A DNA stretch of 64,000 bases, from NCBI GenBank assembly GCA_036398095.1, contig DASWHR010000049.1, positions 45,288-109,287 on the forward strand. Reading direction: 5' to 3'. This DNA comes from DASWHR01 sp036398095. Its GTDB lineage: Bacteria; Actinomycetota; AC-67. Shown in pieces: positions 45,756 through 56,300 of this stretch. The notes beneath the pieces were generated by a model, which saw only the letters and a program-made list of their open reading frames with translations, did no database searches and had not been told where the DNA came from. The translations under genes were made by a program, and so were the position numbers. Each line of letters begins with the position of its first letter. The first letter of the stretch is position 1.

Positions 45756-48413
45756 CTAGCCCTTTGCCTCGGCCCACGAACGTCCCGTGGCCAGATCGAC
45801 CGTGAGCGGCACGTCCAGCGGATACGCCTGTTCCATCAACGAGCGCACCGCCTCAGTGGTGGCGGCCAGCTCGGCTTCGGGAACTTCGAAGATGAGCTCA
45901 TCATGGACGGTCAGGACCATTCGGGCGGACAAACCGGCCTCGCGCAGGCCGGTTTCCGTCTTGAGCATCGCGAGTTTGATGATGTCGGCGGCAGTTCCCT
46001 GAATCGGCGCGTTCAACGCCTGGCGCTCGCCCAGGGACCGGATGCGTGGATTGGAGTGATTCAGCTCGGGCAAGTAGCGACGCCGCCCCAGGAGCGTGAC
46101 GGTATAGCCATCCTTGTAGGCGGCGCGCACAACCGAGTCCATGAATTCGCGCACGCCCGGAAAGCCCTTGAAATATGCTTCGATGAACTCGGCTGCCTCG
46201 TCGGTCGGGATGCCCAGACGCTGAGCGAGCCCGAACGCGCTCATCCCGTACGACAGTCCGTAGTTGATCATCTTCGCCCGGCTGCGCAGATCCTTGGGCA
46301 CGTCGGCGAGTTCGAAACCCCAGACCTTGGCGGCGGTCGCGGTGTGGATGTCTTCGTCGTTGGCGAACGCCTCGCGCAGACCCGAGTCGCCCGTGATGTG
46401 TGCGAGCACCCGCAACTCGATTTGCGAATAGTCGGCGACGAGCAGCGTATGTCCCGGAAATCCGGCGATGAACGCACCGCGAATCCGGCGGCCGAGCTCG
46501 GTGCGGACGGGAATGTTCTGAACGTTGGGGTTCTCGCTTGAGATGCGTCCGGTGGCGGCGGCGACCTGGTTGAAGGTGGCGTGCAGCCGGCCGTCGGCCG
46601 GGTCGATGAGCGGCGGCAGCGCGTCCAGATACGTCGACTTCAGCTTGGAGAGTTCGCGGTAGCGAAGCAGCTCGGCGACGACCGGATGATCGTCGCGGAG
46701 CGACTCGAGCGTCGCCGCGTCGGTGGAAAAGCCGGTCTTGGTCTTCTTCGCCGGCTTCAGGCCGAGGCGGCCGAAGAGCACGTCGCGAAGCTGCGGCGTC
46801 GAGCCGATGTTGAACGAGCCTCCCGCGAGATCGTAGATGCGCGTCTCGATGCCGGCGATCTCCTCGCCCAGCTCGCGCGACATCGCCTGCAGCAGTGGCA
46901 CGTCGACGCCGACTCCGGTGCGCTCCATCTCGGCCAGAACGGCGGCGATCGGCAACTCGACGTCGCGCATCAGATCCATCATCCCGAGCCGCTCAAGCTC
47001 TGCGCCCAGATGCGCGCCCAGCCTCGGCAGCGCCGCCGCACGCGCGCACGTGGCCTCGACCGCATCGGTATCCCCGATGTCCAGGCTCATCTGCCCGTCG
47101 CCGTCCGGCGGCTTCGCCGTCGGCAGGTCGCGCTTGAGGTAGCGCGCCAGAACCGATGGCAGGTCGTAGGCGCCGCTCGCCGGGTCGAGCAAGTACGCGG
47201 CGAGCATCGTGTCCATCACGATCGAGCCCGCTGCGACTCCATCGGTTGCGAGCACCCGGACGAGCTCTTTGACATCGTGTGCGGTGATGGCAAGGGCCGG
47301 GTCGGCAAGCAGCGTGTGCGCCGCCGCGCGTGCAGCGAGCCATGTCGATTCCCCTTCGTGGACCGCCAGGGCGATCCCGTCGCCGTCGGGGGCGAGCGCA
47401 ACCGCGACCGAGCCGGCGGCGCGGGCGGCGGCGGCGATCGAATCCGCGTCGCCTCCGGTCACCGCGACGAACGTGTCGGCCACGTCGGTCGGGGCGCGGC
47501 CGATCCCTTCCAATCGCTCGTAGAGCGAGCGGAATTCGAGCGAGTTGAACAGGTCGTAGATCTGCTTCAGGTCCCATTCGCCCATCCGGATCTGCGCGGC
47601 GTCGACGTCCAGCGGAAGATCGTCGATCAGCCGCGTAAGCCGCTTGTTGCGCATCACGTCTTCGCGTCCGGCAGCCAGCGAATCGCGAAGCTTCGGGGTG
47701 AGATCGTCGAGATGGTCGAAGACCGCTTCAACGGATCCGTACTGTGCGATCAGCTTCGAGGCGGTCTTTTCACCCACGCCGGGCACACCGGGCAGGTTGT
47801 CGGACGGGTCGCCGCGAAGCGCCGCATAGTCCAGGTACTGAGGCGGGGTGACCCCCCACCGTTCCACGACGGCCGCCGGGTCGTACATGACGATGTCGGA
47901 TACGCCCCGGCGGTTGAACAGCACGGTCACGCCGGGTCGCACCAGTTGCATCGCGTCGCGGTCGGCCGTCACGATGACGACCTCGACGCCCGCCTCGTTC
48001 GCGCTGCGCGTGAGCGTGGCCAGCACGTCGTCGGCCTCGTGCTCGGGAACTTCGAATACCGGGATGTGCAATGAGGACAAGACTTCGCGGAGCAGTCCCA
48101 TCTGCGACCGAAAATCGGCCGGGGTCTCGGGACGGCCGGCCTTGTACTCGGCGTATTCGGCGAGCCGCACCGTGGGGCGGCCAAGGTCGAACGCGACGCC
48201 GACGCGCTCGGTGCCGTAGTCGGCCAGCAACTTGATCAGCATCGAGGTGAATCCGTACACCGCGTTGGTCGGCTGGCCCGACGATGTCGCCAGCTCGGGC
48301 GGGAGCGCGAAGAAGGCGCGGTAGGCGAGCGAATGGCCGTCCAGCAGAAGGAGCGCGTCGGGCCGCGGCCCCGACGGGCTCGCCGATGCGGATGCGCGTC
48401 GCTTGGCAGGCAT
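45756..48413 (-). CDS. polA: DNA polymerase I
   Basis: 885 residues: an N-terminal 5'-nuclease (LLLLDGHSLAYRAF, EADDVLATL, TADRDAMQLV, GVPGVGEKTA), a middle 3'-exonuclease fold lacking the DxE active-site residues, and a complete polymerase domain (VADYSQIELR with catalytic Asp661, O-helix RSRAKMINYGLSYGMS, TVHDELIFEV). Proofreading is therefore absent. The O-helix has Tyr718 where E. coli has Phe762, which relaxes discrimination against dideoxynucleotides; mycobacterial enzymes share this. The ATG directly follows the stop of the DtxR gene. Confidence 0.96.
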   Translation of the reverse strand: MPAKRRASASASPSGPRPDALLLLDGHSLAYRAFFALPPELATSSGQPTNAVYGFTSMLIKLLADYGTERVGVAFDLGRPTVRLAEYAEYKAGRPETPADFRSQMGLLREVLSSLHIPVFEVPEHEADDVLATLTRSANEAGVEVVIVTADRDAMQLVRPGVTVLFNRRGVSDIVMYDPAAVVERWGVTPPQYLDYAALRGDPSDNLPGVPGVGEKTASKLIAQYGSVEAVFDHLDDLTPKLRDSLAAGREDVMRNKRLTRLIDDLPLDVDAAQIRMGEWDLKQIYDLFNSLEFRSLYERLEGIGRAPTDVADTFVAVTGGDADSIAAAARAAGSVAVALAPDGDGIALAVHEGESTWLAARAAAHTLLADPALAITAHDVKELVRVLATDGVAAGSIVMDTMLAAYLLDPASGAYDLPSVLARYLKRDLPTAKPPDGDGQMSLDIGDTDAVEATCARAAALPRLGAHLGAELERLGMMDLMRDVELPIAAVLAEMERTGVGVDVPLLQAMSRELGEEIAGIETRIYDLAGGSFNIGSTPQLRDVLFGRLGLKPAKKTKTGFSTDAATLESLRDDHPVVAELLRYRELSKLKSTYLDALPPLIDPADGRLHATFNQVAAATGRISSENPNVQNIPVRTELGRRIRGAFIAGFPGHTLLVADYSQIELRVLAHITGDSGLREAFANDEDIHTATAAKVWGFELADVPKDLRSRAKMINYGLSYGMSAFGLAQRLGIPTDEAAEFIEAYFKGFPGVREFMDSVVRAAYKDGYTVTLLGRRRYLPELNHSNPRIRSLGERQALNAPIQGTAADIIKLAMLKTETGLREAGLSARMVLTVHDELIFEVPEAELAATTEAVRSLMEQAYPLDVPLTVDLATGRSWAEAKG

Positions 48414-49076
48414 CTAGACGGGAGCGACCCAGAGGTTGTCGGTCAGGTCGGCGCCGATCGCGCATTGAACGCCTCGCACCTCGAGCGTCATGGTGCCGTC
48501 GGGTGCGACGGCGACGACCCGGATCGTGTTGCCCGGCATGAGCCCGTGCTCCTCGAAGTACTTCAGCGTCTCGGTGTGCAGCTCGACGTCTTCGAGGAGT
48601 CGCTCGAGGACGACTTCGTCGCCGGCGGCGAACTCCCGAAGCTGCGTCAGGTCGGTGCGAAAGACGGCGCCGGTCCCGGGGATCGGGTTGCCGTGCGGGC
48701 ACGTTCCCGGCCCTTCCAACAGCGACGCGACATGCTCCTCCAACGGACCGGTGAGCGCTTCTTGAAGCTTCTCGGCTTCCTGGTGGACCAGGTGCCAGGG
48801 CATCTTGAGCACGTCGACCAGGAAGCGCTCGGACATCCGATGGCGGCGGACGGCGCTCTCGGCGACTTCGCGACCGTGATCGGTGAGCTGGATCTCGCGA
48901 TCCGCGCCGGTCACCACCAGGCCGGATGCGGTGAGACGGCGAATCTGCTCGCTGACCGCGGCGCGCGAGACGCCGAGCCGGGTCGCGATGCGCGCCTGGA
49001 CGACGCGCACGCCTTCCTCGTTCAGCTCGTAGACGGCTTCCAGGTATCCTTCAGCGCCGTGCGTCTCGGTGGCCAC
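48414..49076 (-). CDS. DtxR-family metal-dependent repressor
   Basis: 220 residues. The N-terminal winged helix (ARIATRLGVSRAAVSEQIRRLTASGLV) is followed by the metal-binding dimer domain (RRHRMSERFLVDVLKMPWHLVHQEAEKLQ, then CPHGNPIPG) and a C-terminal SH3/FeoA-like domain. It senses Fe(II) or Mn(II) and represses uptake genes; which metal is not clear. The GTG at 49076 follows TATAGT by 6 bases. The gene abuts polA and the two may be one unit. Confidence 0.93.
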   Translation of the reverse strand: MATETHGAEGYLEAVYELNEEGVRVVQARIATRLGVSRAAVSEQIRRLTASGLVVTGADREIQLTDHGREVAESAVRRHRMSERFLVDVLKMPWHLVHQEAEKLQEALTGPLEEHVASLLEGPGTCPHGNPIPGTGAVFRTDLTQLREFAAGDEVVLERLLEDVELHTETLKYFEEHGLMPGNTIRVVAVAPDGTMTLEVRGVQCAIGADLTDNLWVAPV

Positions 49077-49082
49077 GCCCCC

Positions 49083-49088
49083 ACTATA
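49083..49088 (-). promoter_or_regulatory. Leaderless -10 box of dtxR-type gene (TATAGT)
   Basis: TATAGT ends 6 bases before the GTG at 49076. The intervening G-run could act as a weak ribosome site, but the transcript would begin at or near the GTG. Confidence 0.5.
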
Positions 49089-49099
49089 TTCGCAACCTC

Positions 49100-49579
49100 T
49101 TAGCTGCTTTCGTCCACCGGCCTCAGTCGCGTGTCGACGAACGACTCGAAGCCGATCGCGTCCCAAAACCGCACCGCTTCTTCGTTGCGCGAGAAGACTC
49201 TCGCGGCGAGGTAACGAGCGCCCCGCTCGCGCGCGATCCGCTCGGCTTCGGCGACGAGCGCCCGGCCAACACCGCGGCCGCGCCAGACGGGATCGACCGC
49301 GACGCGCGACATCTCCAGGACTTCCTCGTCGGAGACGCGGCTCGGCTTTTCGGCATGCAAGAACGCCATCGCAACGACCCTGCCCCCTGCTTCCGCGACG
49401 AGCCAAAGGGCGTCCGCTCGGCCGGCCGCGTTGAGGAACTCGTCGCGAACATGCGCATCGAGATCGCGCGTGACCTTGAGGACCCGGAAGTCCCCCTGAA
49501 TCGCCTGCAGCTCGCGCCACAGGCGCTCGACGGCAGGCAGATCGCCGGAATTCGCGCGCCGCACGAAGATCTCACTCAC
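49100..49579 (-). CDS. GNAT-family N-acetyltransferase
   Basis: 159 residues with the GNAT acetyl-CoA site VAVDPVWRGRGVGRALVAEA and the following helix and strand (RNEEAVRFWDAIGFE). The acceptor is unknown. The GTG at 49579 is preferred because TATCCT lies 8 bases before it; an upstream ATG would add a Pro/Arg-rich leader of 50 residues. It ends 23 bases before the DtxR start. Confidence 0.85.
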   Translation of the reverse strand: MSEIFVRRANSGDLPAVERLWRELQAIQGDFRVLKVTRDLDAHVRDEFLNAAGRADALWLVAEAGGRVVAMAFLHAEKPSRVSDEEVLEMSRVAVDPVWRGRGVGRALVAEAERIARERGARYLAARVFSRNEEAVRFWDAIGFESFVDTRLRPVDESS

Positions 49580-49587
49580 GGGCTCGC

Positions 49588-49593
49588 AGGATA
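49588..49593 (-). promoter_or_regulatory. Leaderless -10 box of GNAT gene (TATCCT)
   Basis: TATCCT ends 8 bases before the GTG at 49579, with no purine-rich ribosome site between. Confidence 0.4.
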
Positions 49594-49715
49594 GCGGGGT
49601 GAGGGCGCGACGAGAACCTTGAAGTCGAGGTCGAGGCTTGCTCGCGGTCCGAGTTGACCGGGTGTCGCCGGGCTTGATAGCGTCCCGCCCGGCTCGTTGG
49701 GAAACCGGCGACCAG

Positions 49716-49782
49716 AGCCCCGGAATCATTGCGAGACGCTTGCGTTTGGGGAAGGCGCGAGCGTCGAGCCGGTTCCGGGGCT
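49716..49782 (-). terminator. Structured element downstream of livF
   Basis: A perfect 10-bp outer stem (AGCCCCGGAA at 49716-49725 with TTCCGGGGCT at 49773-49782) encloses a 6-bp inner stem (49735-49740 with 49760-49765). It lies 18 bases past the livF stop. No T-run follows, so it may be a 3' stabiliser or a structured RNA rather than a simple terminator. Confidence 0.5.
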
Positions 49783-49800
49783 TTCCAATTCCCGCAGCGA

Positions 49801-50505
<705 letters not shown>

Positions 50506-50508
50506 CGG

Positions 50509-51268
50509 CTACCCCGTGTGCCCTTCGGCCGCGCCGCGGCCGAGGTAGGCCTCGATGACCTTGGGATCGCGCTGGACGTGCTCGGGCGGGCCTTCGGCGA
50601 TCTTCTGACCGAAGTCCAACACGACGACCTGCTCGCAGATGCCCATGACGACCTTCATGTCGTGCTCGATCAACAAGATGGTAACGCCGTCGTCGCGGAT
50701 GCCGCGGATGAGCCGCATCAGCGACGCCTTCTCGGCCGGGTTCATCCCGGCCGCCGGCTCGTCGAGCAGCAGGAGCTTGGGCCGGGTCGCCAGGGCGCGA
50801 GCGATCTCGACGCGACGCTGGTCTCCGTAGGACAGGTTCTTGGCGGTATGGCCGGCCAGATGCACGATGCCGACGCGCTCGAGCATCGCGTAGCCGGCAT
50901 CGACGCTCATCCGTTCGCTGCGACGCGCCAACCCGAACATGGCGGCGCCGACGGTCGTGTGGCTGTGCACATCCGCGCCGACCATCACGTTCTCGATCGC
51001 GCTCATGTTGGGGAACAGCCGGATGTTCTGGAAGGTACGAGCGATCCCCGCCTTCGTGATCTGGTGGGGCTTCCTGCCGGCATAGGACCGTCCGTCGAAG
51101 CGAACGACTCCCTGGGAGGGCGTGTAGACGCCGGTGACGATGTTGAAGAACGTGGTCTTGCCGGCGCCGTTGGGCCCGATCAGCCCGCGGATCTCCCCCT
51201 CGTTGACGTCGAAGGACAATCCACCGATGGCGGTCAACCCGCCGAAGCGCTTCGTCACGGCGTCGACG

Positions 51269-51282
<14 letters not shown>
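50509..51282 (-). CDS. livG: Branched-chain amino-acid ABC importer ATPase LivG
   Basis: A 257-residue ATPase with Walker A GPNGAGKTTFFNIVTG, signature LSYGDQRRVEIARAL, Walker B LLLLDEPAAGMNP and the LivG-type segment KAGIARTFQNIRLFPNMSA. The ATG at 51282 lies 14 bases inside the livM 3' end; the longer reading to 51351 would lie wholly within livM and is rejected. Confidence 0.94.
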
Positions 51283-52438
<1,156 letters not shown>

Positions 52439-53371
52439 CTAGGCCTTCCCTTCCGCGACCTCTTCGCCCAGGATGCCGGTCGGGCGGAACATCAGAACCA
52501 GGACCAGGACGGTGAAGGCGATCACGTCTTTCCACGCGTCGCCGAAGCATCCGGCGCCGATGTTTTCGATCAAACCCAGCGACAATCCGCCGAGCAGCGC
52601 TCCGCGGATGTTTCCGATCCCGCCGAGAACGGCGGCGGTGAACGCCTTGATACCGGGCAGGAACCCGACGTCGAATCGCGTCGGGAATCGCAGACCCCAC
52701 AGCAGCGCCGCCACGCCGGCGAGGGATCCGCCGATGATGAAGGTCCAGGTGACGACCCGATCGATGTTCACGCCCATCATCGAAGCGGTTTCGGCGTCCT
52801 GCGCAACGGCCCTGATTCCTTTGCCGATGCGCGTGCGCTGCACAAGGAAATCCAGTCCGACGACCATGGCGATCATGGCCGCGAACACGATCACGTCGAC
52901 GTTGCTGATCTGAACCCGCCCGATCTCCAGGATCGGCCGGATGCGAATCGTCTCGGGAAGTTGCTCGTAGCCGCGGCCCCGCCAGACCAGATAGACGCTC
53001 TGCATGAACAGGGACGCTCCGATTGCGCTGATGAGGAACGACAGGCGTGATGCCCCCCGCCGCCGCAGTGGACGGTATGCGCCCCGCTCGAGGGCGACCG
53101 CCACGAGCGCGCCGGCCGCAATCGCGGGAACGACGGCGGCGACCAGATGGAAGGCGTTTCCTCCGTCGGGTCCGGTGATCAGGTTGAGCGCGATCAGCGC
53201 CCCGAAGGTGCCGGCGGTGAAGACCTCGGAGTGCGCGAAGTTGATCAGGCGCAGCACGCCGTAGACGAGCGTATAGCCGAGCGCGATGAGGGCATAGATG
53301 GAACCGGTCGTCAGACCTCCCACCAGTCGCAGCGGGAGGTCTGACGTAATGCACTCGGAAGCGATGCCCAT
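52439..53371 (-). CDS. livH: Branched-chain amino-acid ABC importer permease LivH
   Basis: A 310-residue permease; GSIYALIALGYTLVYGVLRLINFAHSE is the LivH N-terminal signature, with the coupling segment GIRAVAQDAETASMMGVNIDR and FKAFTAAVLGGIGN-type loop (GIKAFTAAVLGGIGNIRGA). Codons 10-20 contain a perfect 11-bp inverted repeat. It follows livJ by 73 bases that also hold a strong hairpin. Confidence 0.94.
   Translation of the reverse strand: MGIASECITSDLPLRLVGGLTTGSIYALIALGYTLVYGVLRLINFAHSEVFTAGTFGALIALNLITGPDGGNAFHLVAAVVPAIAAGALVAVALERGAYRPLRRRGASRLSFLISAIGASLFMQSVYLVWRGRGYEQLPETIRIRPILEIGRVQISNVDVIVFAAMIAMVVGLDFLVQRTRIGKGIRAVAQDAETASMMGVNIDRVVTWTFIIGGSLAGVAALLWGLRFPTRFDVGFLPGIKAFTAAVLGGIGNIRGALLGGLSLGLIENIGAGCFGDAWKDVIAFTVLVLVLMFRPTGILGEEVAEGKA
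53311..53344 (-). promoter_or_regulatory. 11-bp inverted repeat inside the livH 5' coding region
   Basis: TCAGACCTCCC (53311-53321) and its exact complement (53334-53344), 12 bases apart, within codons about 10-20 of livH. In RNA this is a stable hairpin just behind the start codon; in DNA it could be an operator. Confidence 0.55.
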
Positions 53372-53396
53372 CTCGGTTTGCCGATTCGAGTTCGCA

Positions 53397-53425
53397 GGAG
53401 GGGCCGCCGATGCGGCGGCCCCTCC
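53397..53425 (-). terminator. Stem-loop between livJ and livH
   Basis: A perfect 12-bp stem (GGAGGGGCCGCC and complement) with a 5-base loop, about 20 bases past the livJ stop. No T-run follows. The position mirrors the oppA-oppB hairpin and probably raises the amount of binding protein over permease. Confidence 0.7.
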
Positions 53426-53444
53426 GGTTGCGTGATGGCCCGGG

Positions 53445-54641
53445 CTAGGCCGGGACGATGTCGTTGATGTTGCCGTCGAGCACGATCTGGCCGTTCTTGA
53501 CCGAGTAGATGCTGACGCCCTTGTCGGTGACCTCGTGCAGGAAGGCCGTGTCGGTCGTCCAGTTGAAGGTCTTCGTCAGGCCTTTGAAGTCTTTCAGGCT
53601 GGTGACCTTGTCCAGCACGCACGCGCGCGTCACGGCGTCGCCGCACTCACCGATCGCCTTGATGAAGATCTGGGCGACGTCGTAGGCCTCCGGCGCGTAG
53701 ATGTCGGGTGCCGTGTTGAACTTCGCCTTGTAGTCGGCGACGAACTTCTTGGCGCCCTCGTCGACCGACACGTTCGCGTCGAGGCACGGGCACGTCATGA
53801 GCGTGCCTTCGGCGTTCGCCGCGCCGGCATCCGGGATGTACTTCGTCGACTTGGTTCCATCACCCGAGATGAACTGCGCGGTGACCGACTTCTGCCGCAT
53901 CTGCTTGATCAGGATCGATGACTGCGGCTGGTACCCGCCGTAGACCACGCACTTGGGGTTGCTCGACCGGAGCGTGTCCACGAGCGAGGTGTAGTCGGTT
54001 GTGGGGCTGACGCTCTCGCGCGTGACGACCTGGCCGCCGTACTTCTTGGCGTTGGTGTCCACGATGTCGGCGTAGCCCTTCCCGTAGGCGGTCTTGTCGT
54101 CGATGATCGCGAGCGTGTTGCAGCCCTTGCCCTTGACCGCCAGGCGCGCCGCGGCCTCGGCCTGGTCGGCGTCCCCGCCGACGGCCCGGAAGAACGTCTT
54201 GAACTTCCCGCCGGCCGTCAGGTCCGCGCGGGTCGCGGACTGCGACACGTGCGTGAGACCGGCCTGGGCGAACAGCGGCTGAACCGCGGACGTCTCGCCG
54301 GAGAAGGCCGGACCGATCACGCCGACGACGGCTTGGTCGCCGATGAGTTGCTGCGCGAGCGGTGGCGCCTTCGCCGAGTCCGCCTCCTTGTTGTCCAGCG
54401 GCACGAACTCGATGGTCACGGCCAAGGTCCCCGCGGCGTTCGCCTGTTCGAAGGCGAGTTGCGCGGCGTTGCGACCGGGAACGACCAGCGCCGAGTTGGC
54501 TCCGGTCAGATCGCCGATAAAGCCGATCTTGACCGTCTTCTTCGCGCCGTTCTGTCCGGTGTCGTCGTCGCTTCCGCATGCGGCGGCGACGAGCGTCAGC
54601 GCCACGAGAACCGCGGCGATACGGATGATTTTCTTCCTCAC
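53445..54641 (-). CDS. livJ: Branched-chain amino-acid ABC importer binding lipoprotein
   Basis: A 398-residue receptor with a lipobox LVAAAC and periplasmic-binding fold type I: KIGFIGDLTGANSALV, VVGVIGPAFSGETSA, LAIIDDKTAYGKGYAD and GGYQPQSSILIKQM. The GTG at 54641 is chosen for the signal that follows (RKKIIRIAAVLVALTL) and a G-rich ribosome site. It is expressed ahead of livHMGF. A 16-base palindrome lies in its promoter region. The ligand is probably a branched-chain or similar amino acid. Confidence 0.92.
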   Translation of the reverse strand: MRKKIIRIAAVLVALTLVAAACGSDDDTGQNGAKKTVKIGFIGDLTGANSALVVPGRNAAQLAFEQANAAGTLAVTIEFVPLDNKEADSAKAPPLAQQLIGDQAVVGVIGPAFSGETSAVQPLFAQAGLTHVSQSATRADLTAGGKFKTFFRAVGGDADQAEAAARLAVKGKGCNTLAIIDDKTAYGKGYADIVDTNAKKYGGQVVTRESVSPTTDYTSLVDTLRSSNPKCVVYGGYQPQSSILIKQMRQKSVTAQFISGDGTKSTKYIPDAGAANAEGTLMTCPCLDANVSVDEGAKKFVADYKAKFNTAPDIYAPEAYDVAQIFIKAIGECGDAVTRACVLDKVTSLKDFKGLTKTFNWTTDTAFLHEVTDKGVSIYSVKNGQIVLDGNINDIVPA

Positions 54642-54696
54642 TCCAAATCCCCCTTCCGGCCGGGGACGCCGGGGTGTCCCCAGGAAAAACCGATGC

Positions 54697-54712
54697 TTCG
54701 GGTATACCCGAA
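54697..54712. promoter_or_regulatory. 16-base palindrome, candidate liv operator
   Basis: TTCGGGTATACCCGAA is a perfect palindrome 56 bases upstream of livJ and about 12 bases past a -10 box, so it overlaps the early transcribed region where a repressor would act. Confidence 0.55.
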
Positions 54713-54724
54713 TCTGCGGCGAGC

Positions 54725-54753
54725 ATGATACTCCGCACATTTCGCTCGCCCAA
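54725..54753 (-). promoter_or_regulatory. liv operon promoter (TTGGGC, 17 bp, TATCAT)
   Basis: TATCAT (54730-54725) with TTGGGC 17 bases upstream (54753-54748). The leader would be about 75 bases and contains the palindrome. Confidence 0.5.
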
Positions 54754-54856
54754 AGGCTAGCGGGGGCCGCCTCCTTCGGCTGTAAGGACGGAACACGTCG
54801 TCTCAGGGGTCTACGAGGGGCGCCCGTGACCGGATGGAGGGGGATCGGGTGGGCGG

Positions 54857-55435
54857 TCAGGCGGGGGCGTCGAGCGAGCCGTCCAGGATCCGGTCGGCGA
54901 CCTCGCGCATGCTCAGCCGCCGCTCCATGGAGGCCTTCTGGATGAATCGGAAGGCGTCGGCCTCGCTCATCGCGTACCGGTCCATGAGCGCACCTTTTGC
55001 CCGGTCAACGGCCTTGCGGGCCGCAAGGCGCTCGGTCAGGTCGCCGACCTCGTCGGCGAGCGCGGCGATCTGCCGGTACCGGCCCTTGGCGATCTCGATC
55101 GCTGGGAGCAGGTCTTGTTTGGTGAACGGCTTCACCAGGTACCCCATCGCGCCGGCCTCAGCCGCCTGCTCGACCAGGTCGCGCTGCGAGTAGGCCGTCA
55201 GGATCACGCAGGGCGCGATGCGCTCTTCGCTGATCATCCGGGCGGCGTCGAGTCCGTCCATCACCGGCATCTTGATATCGAGGATGACCAGGTCGGGATC
55301 GCATTCACGCGCCAGGCGGACGGCGGCTTCTCCGTCGCCGGCCTCGAGGACCTCGTACCCCTCTTCTTCGAGCATCTCGCGAAGGTCCATCCGGATGATG
55401 GACTCGTCTTCGGCGATCAGGACCCGTGCGGCCAT
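54857..55435 (-). CDS. ANTAR-domain response regulator, PdtaR type
   Basis: 192 residues: a receiver (LIAEDESIIRMDLREML, phosphoacceptor in LVILDIKMPVMDG, Lys in YLVKPFTK) then an ANTAR RNA-binding domain (LAARKAVDRAKGALMDRY, SEADAFRFIQKASMERRLSM). ANTAR regulators bind paired RNA hexaloops to prevent termination. The mycobacterial homologue PdtaR works with a PdtaS kinase, not seen here. It lies upstream of the liv operon as in other actinobacteria; the two are separated by about 215 bases. Confidence 0.93.
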   Translation of the reverse strand: MAARVLIAEDESIIRMDLREMLEEEGYEVLEAGDGEAAVRLARECDPDLVILDIKMPVMDGLDAARMISEERIAPCVILTAYSQRDLVEQAAEAGAMGYLVKPFTKQDLLPAIEIAKGRYRQIAALADEVGDLTERLAARKAVDRAKGALMDRYAMSEADAFRFIQKASMERRLSMREVADRILDGSLDAPA

Positions 55436-55445
55436 TTCGAGCCGG

Positions 55446-55451
55446 AGTGTA
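55446..55451 (-). promoter_or_regulatory. Near-leaderless -10 box of ANTAR gene (TACACT)
   Basis: TACACT ends 10 bases before the ATG at 55435, so the leader would be only a few bases. It lies beside the stop codon of the coiled-coil gene upstream. Confidence 0.4.
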
Positions 55452-55452
55452 C

Positions 55453-55734
55453 TCAGCTTTGCTCGAAGAGCCGCTCGAGCAGGCCGTCCTGCTCGGCCCG
55501 GAGCTTGCCGAGCGTTGCCTTGGCATCGTCGAGCGATGCCTGCGTCCGTTCGGCGTCCTCGCGGGCGGTGCGGTACTCGCGATCGGCGAGCGGCGTTTCC
55601 GACACGAGCGCGCGAATGCGAGCGTCCTCGGCCGCATCCGCCACGAAGGCGTGCTGCTCTTCCAGGATCGCGATCTCGGTGCGGAGCTTGCCGATCTCTT
55701 CGTTCAAGGCGGTCAGACGCTCGGCGATGCCCAT
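55453..55734 (-). CDS. Small coiled-coil protein
   Basis: 93 residues, almost all helix with heptad-like spacing (LTALNEEIGKLRTEIAILEEQ and a second half after about residue 45). No signal or membrane segment. It ends 17 bases before the ANTAR start. Function unknown. Confidence 0.65.
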   Translation of the reverse strand: MGIAERLTALNEEIGKLRTEIAILEEQHAFVADAAEDARIRALVSETPLADREYRTAREDAERTQASLDDAKATLGKLRAEQDGLLERLFEQS

Positions 55735-55811
55735 GACCAGCAACTTTCCTCTGGGGAAGACGGCAGGTGGGGAGGGGCAGCGTAGCGTCCCCAGTTGGTG
55801 GTGGCAACGAA

Positions 55812-55857
55812 GCCGGCCCGGCCGGATTCCCCCGAAGGGGAGCCCGGCCGGGCCGGC
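55812..55857 (-). terminator. Large GC hairpin between secreted-protein and coiled-coil genes
   Basis: A perfect 14-bp stem (GCCGGCCCGGCCGG and complement) with an inner CCCC-CGAA-GGGG hairpin. It lies 35 bases past the stop of the secreted-protein gene. No T-run follows; it could end transcription on either strand. Confidence 0.65.
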
Positions 55858-55892
55858 GGATCCGCCTCGACGAGCGAGGCGGACGGTGGGTC

Positions 55893-56300
55893 TTAGGCCT
55901 CGGCGGTGCCGCGGGCCGCTCCGCCCGAAAGCGGAGGAACGATCGTGCTTTCCGAGGTGTCCGTGCCCAGATAGCAGCTCGCACCGGCGACCGGAAGGAC
56001 GGTGGTGAACTCGGGTCCGTCCACCTGGATGCGCCCGCTCAGCCACTCGGTCGTCTGCGTGACGACACTGACGCCGTCGGTGAAGTAGATGTCGACGACG
56101 CCGACGAAGTCGAAGTCCGCCGGGACGGCGCGAAGGTTGATGGTGTGCGGCGGGCAGATGAAGCTGACGCCGCAGCCGGGGATGACCCCGAAATCGGCGG
56201 ACGCGACGGTGCAGCCGGCCACCTCGGTGAGTGCGTGACCCGTCATCGGCGCGACCAGCGCGAGCGCCATGAGAATCACGACCAGAGTCAATTTGCGCAT
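55893..56300 (-). CDS. Small secreted protein, unknown function
   Basis: 135 residues with a signal peptide (MRKLTLVVILMALALVAPMTGHA). The mature part has four cysteines (AGCTV, PGCGV, FICPP, ASCYL) and ends in a Gly/Ala-rich tail RGTAEA; the secreted protein at 63500 ends similarly (EGPAEA). GAGGGGAG precedes the ATG. No family recognised. Confidence 0.65.
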   Translation of the reverse strand: MRKLTLVVILMALALVAPMTGHALTEVAGCTVASADFGVIPGCGVSFICPPHTINLRAVPADFDFVGVVDIYFTDGVSVVTQTTEWLSGRIQVDGPEFTTVLPVAGASCYLGTDTSESTIVPPLSGGAARGTAEA

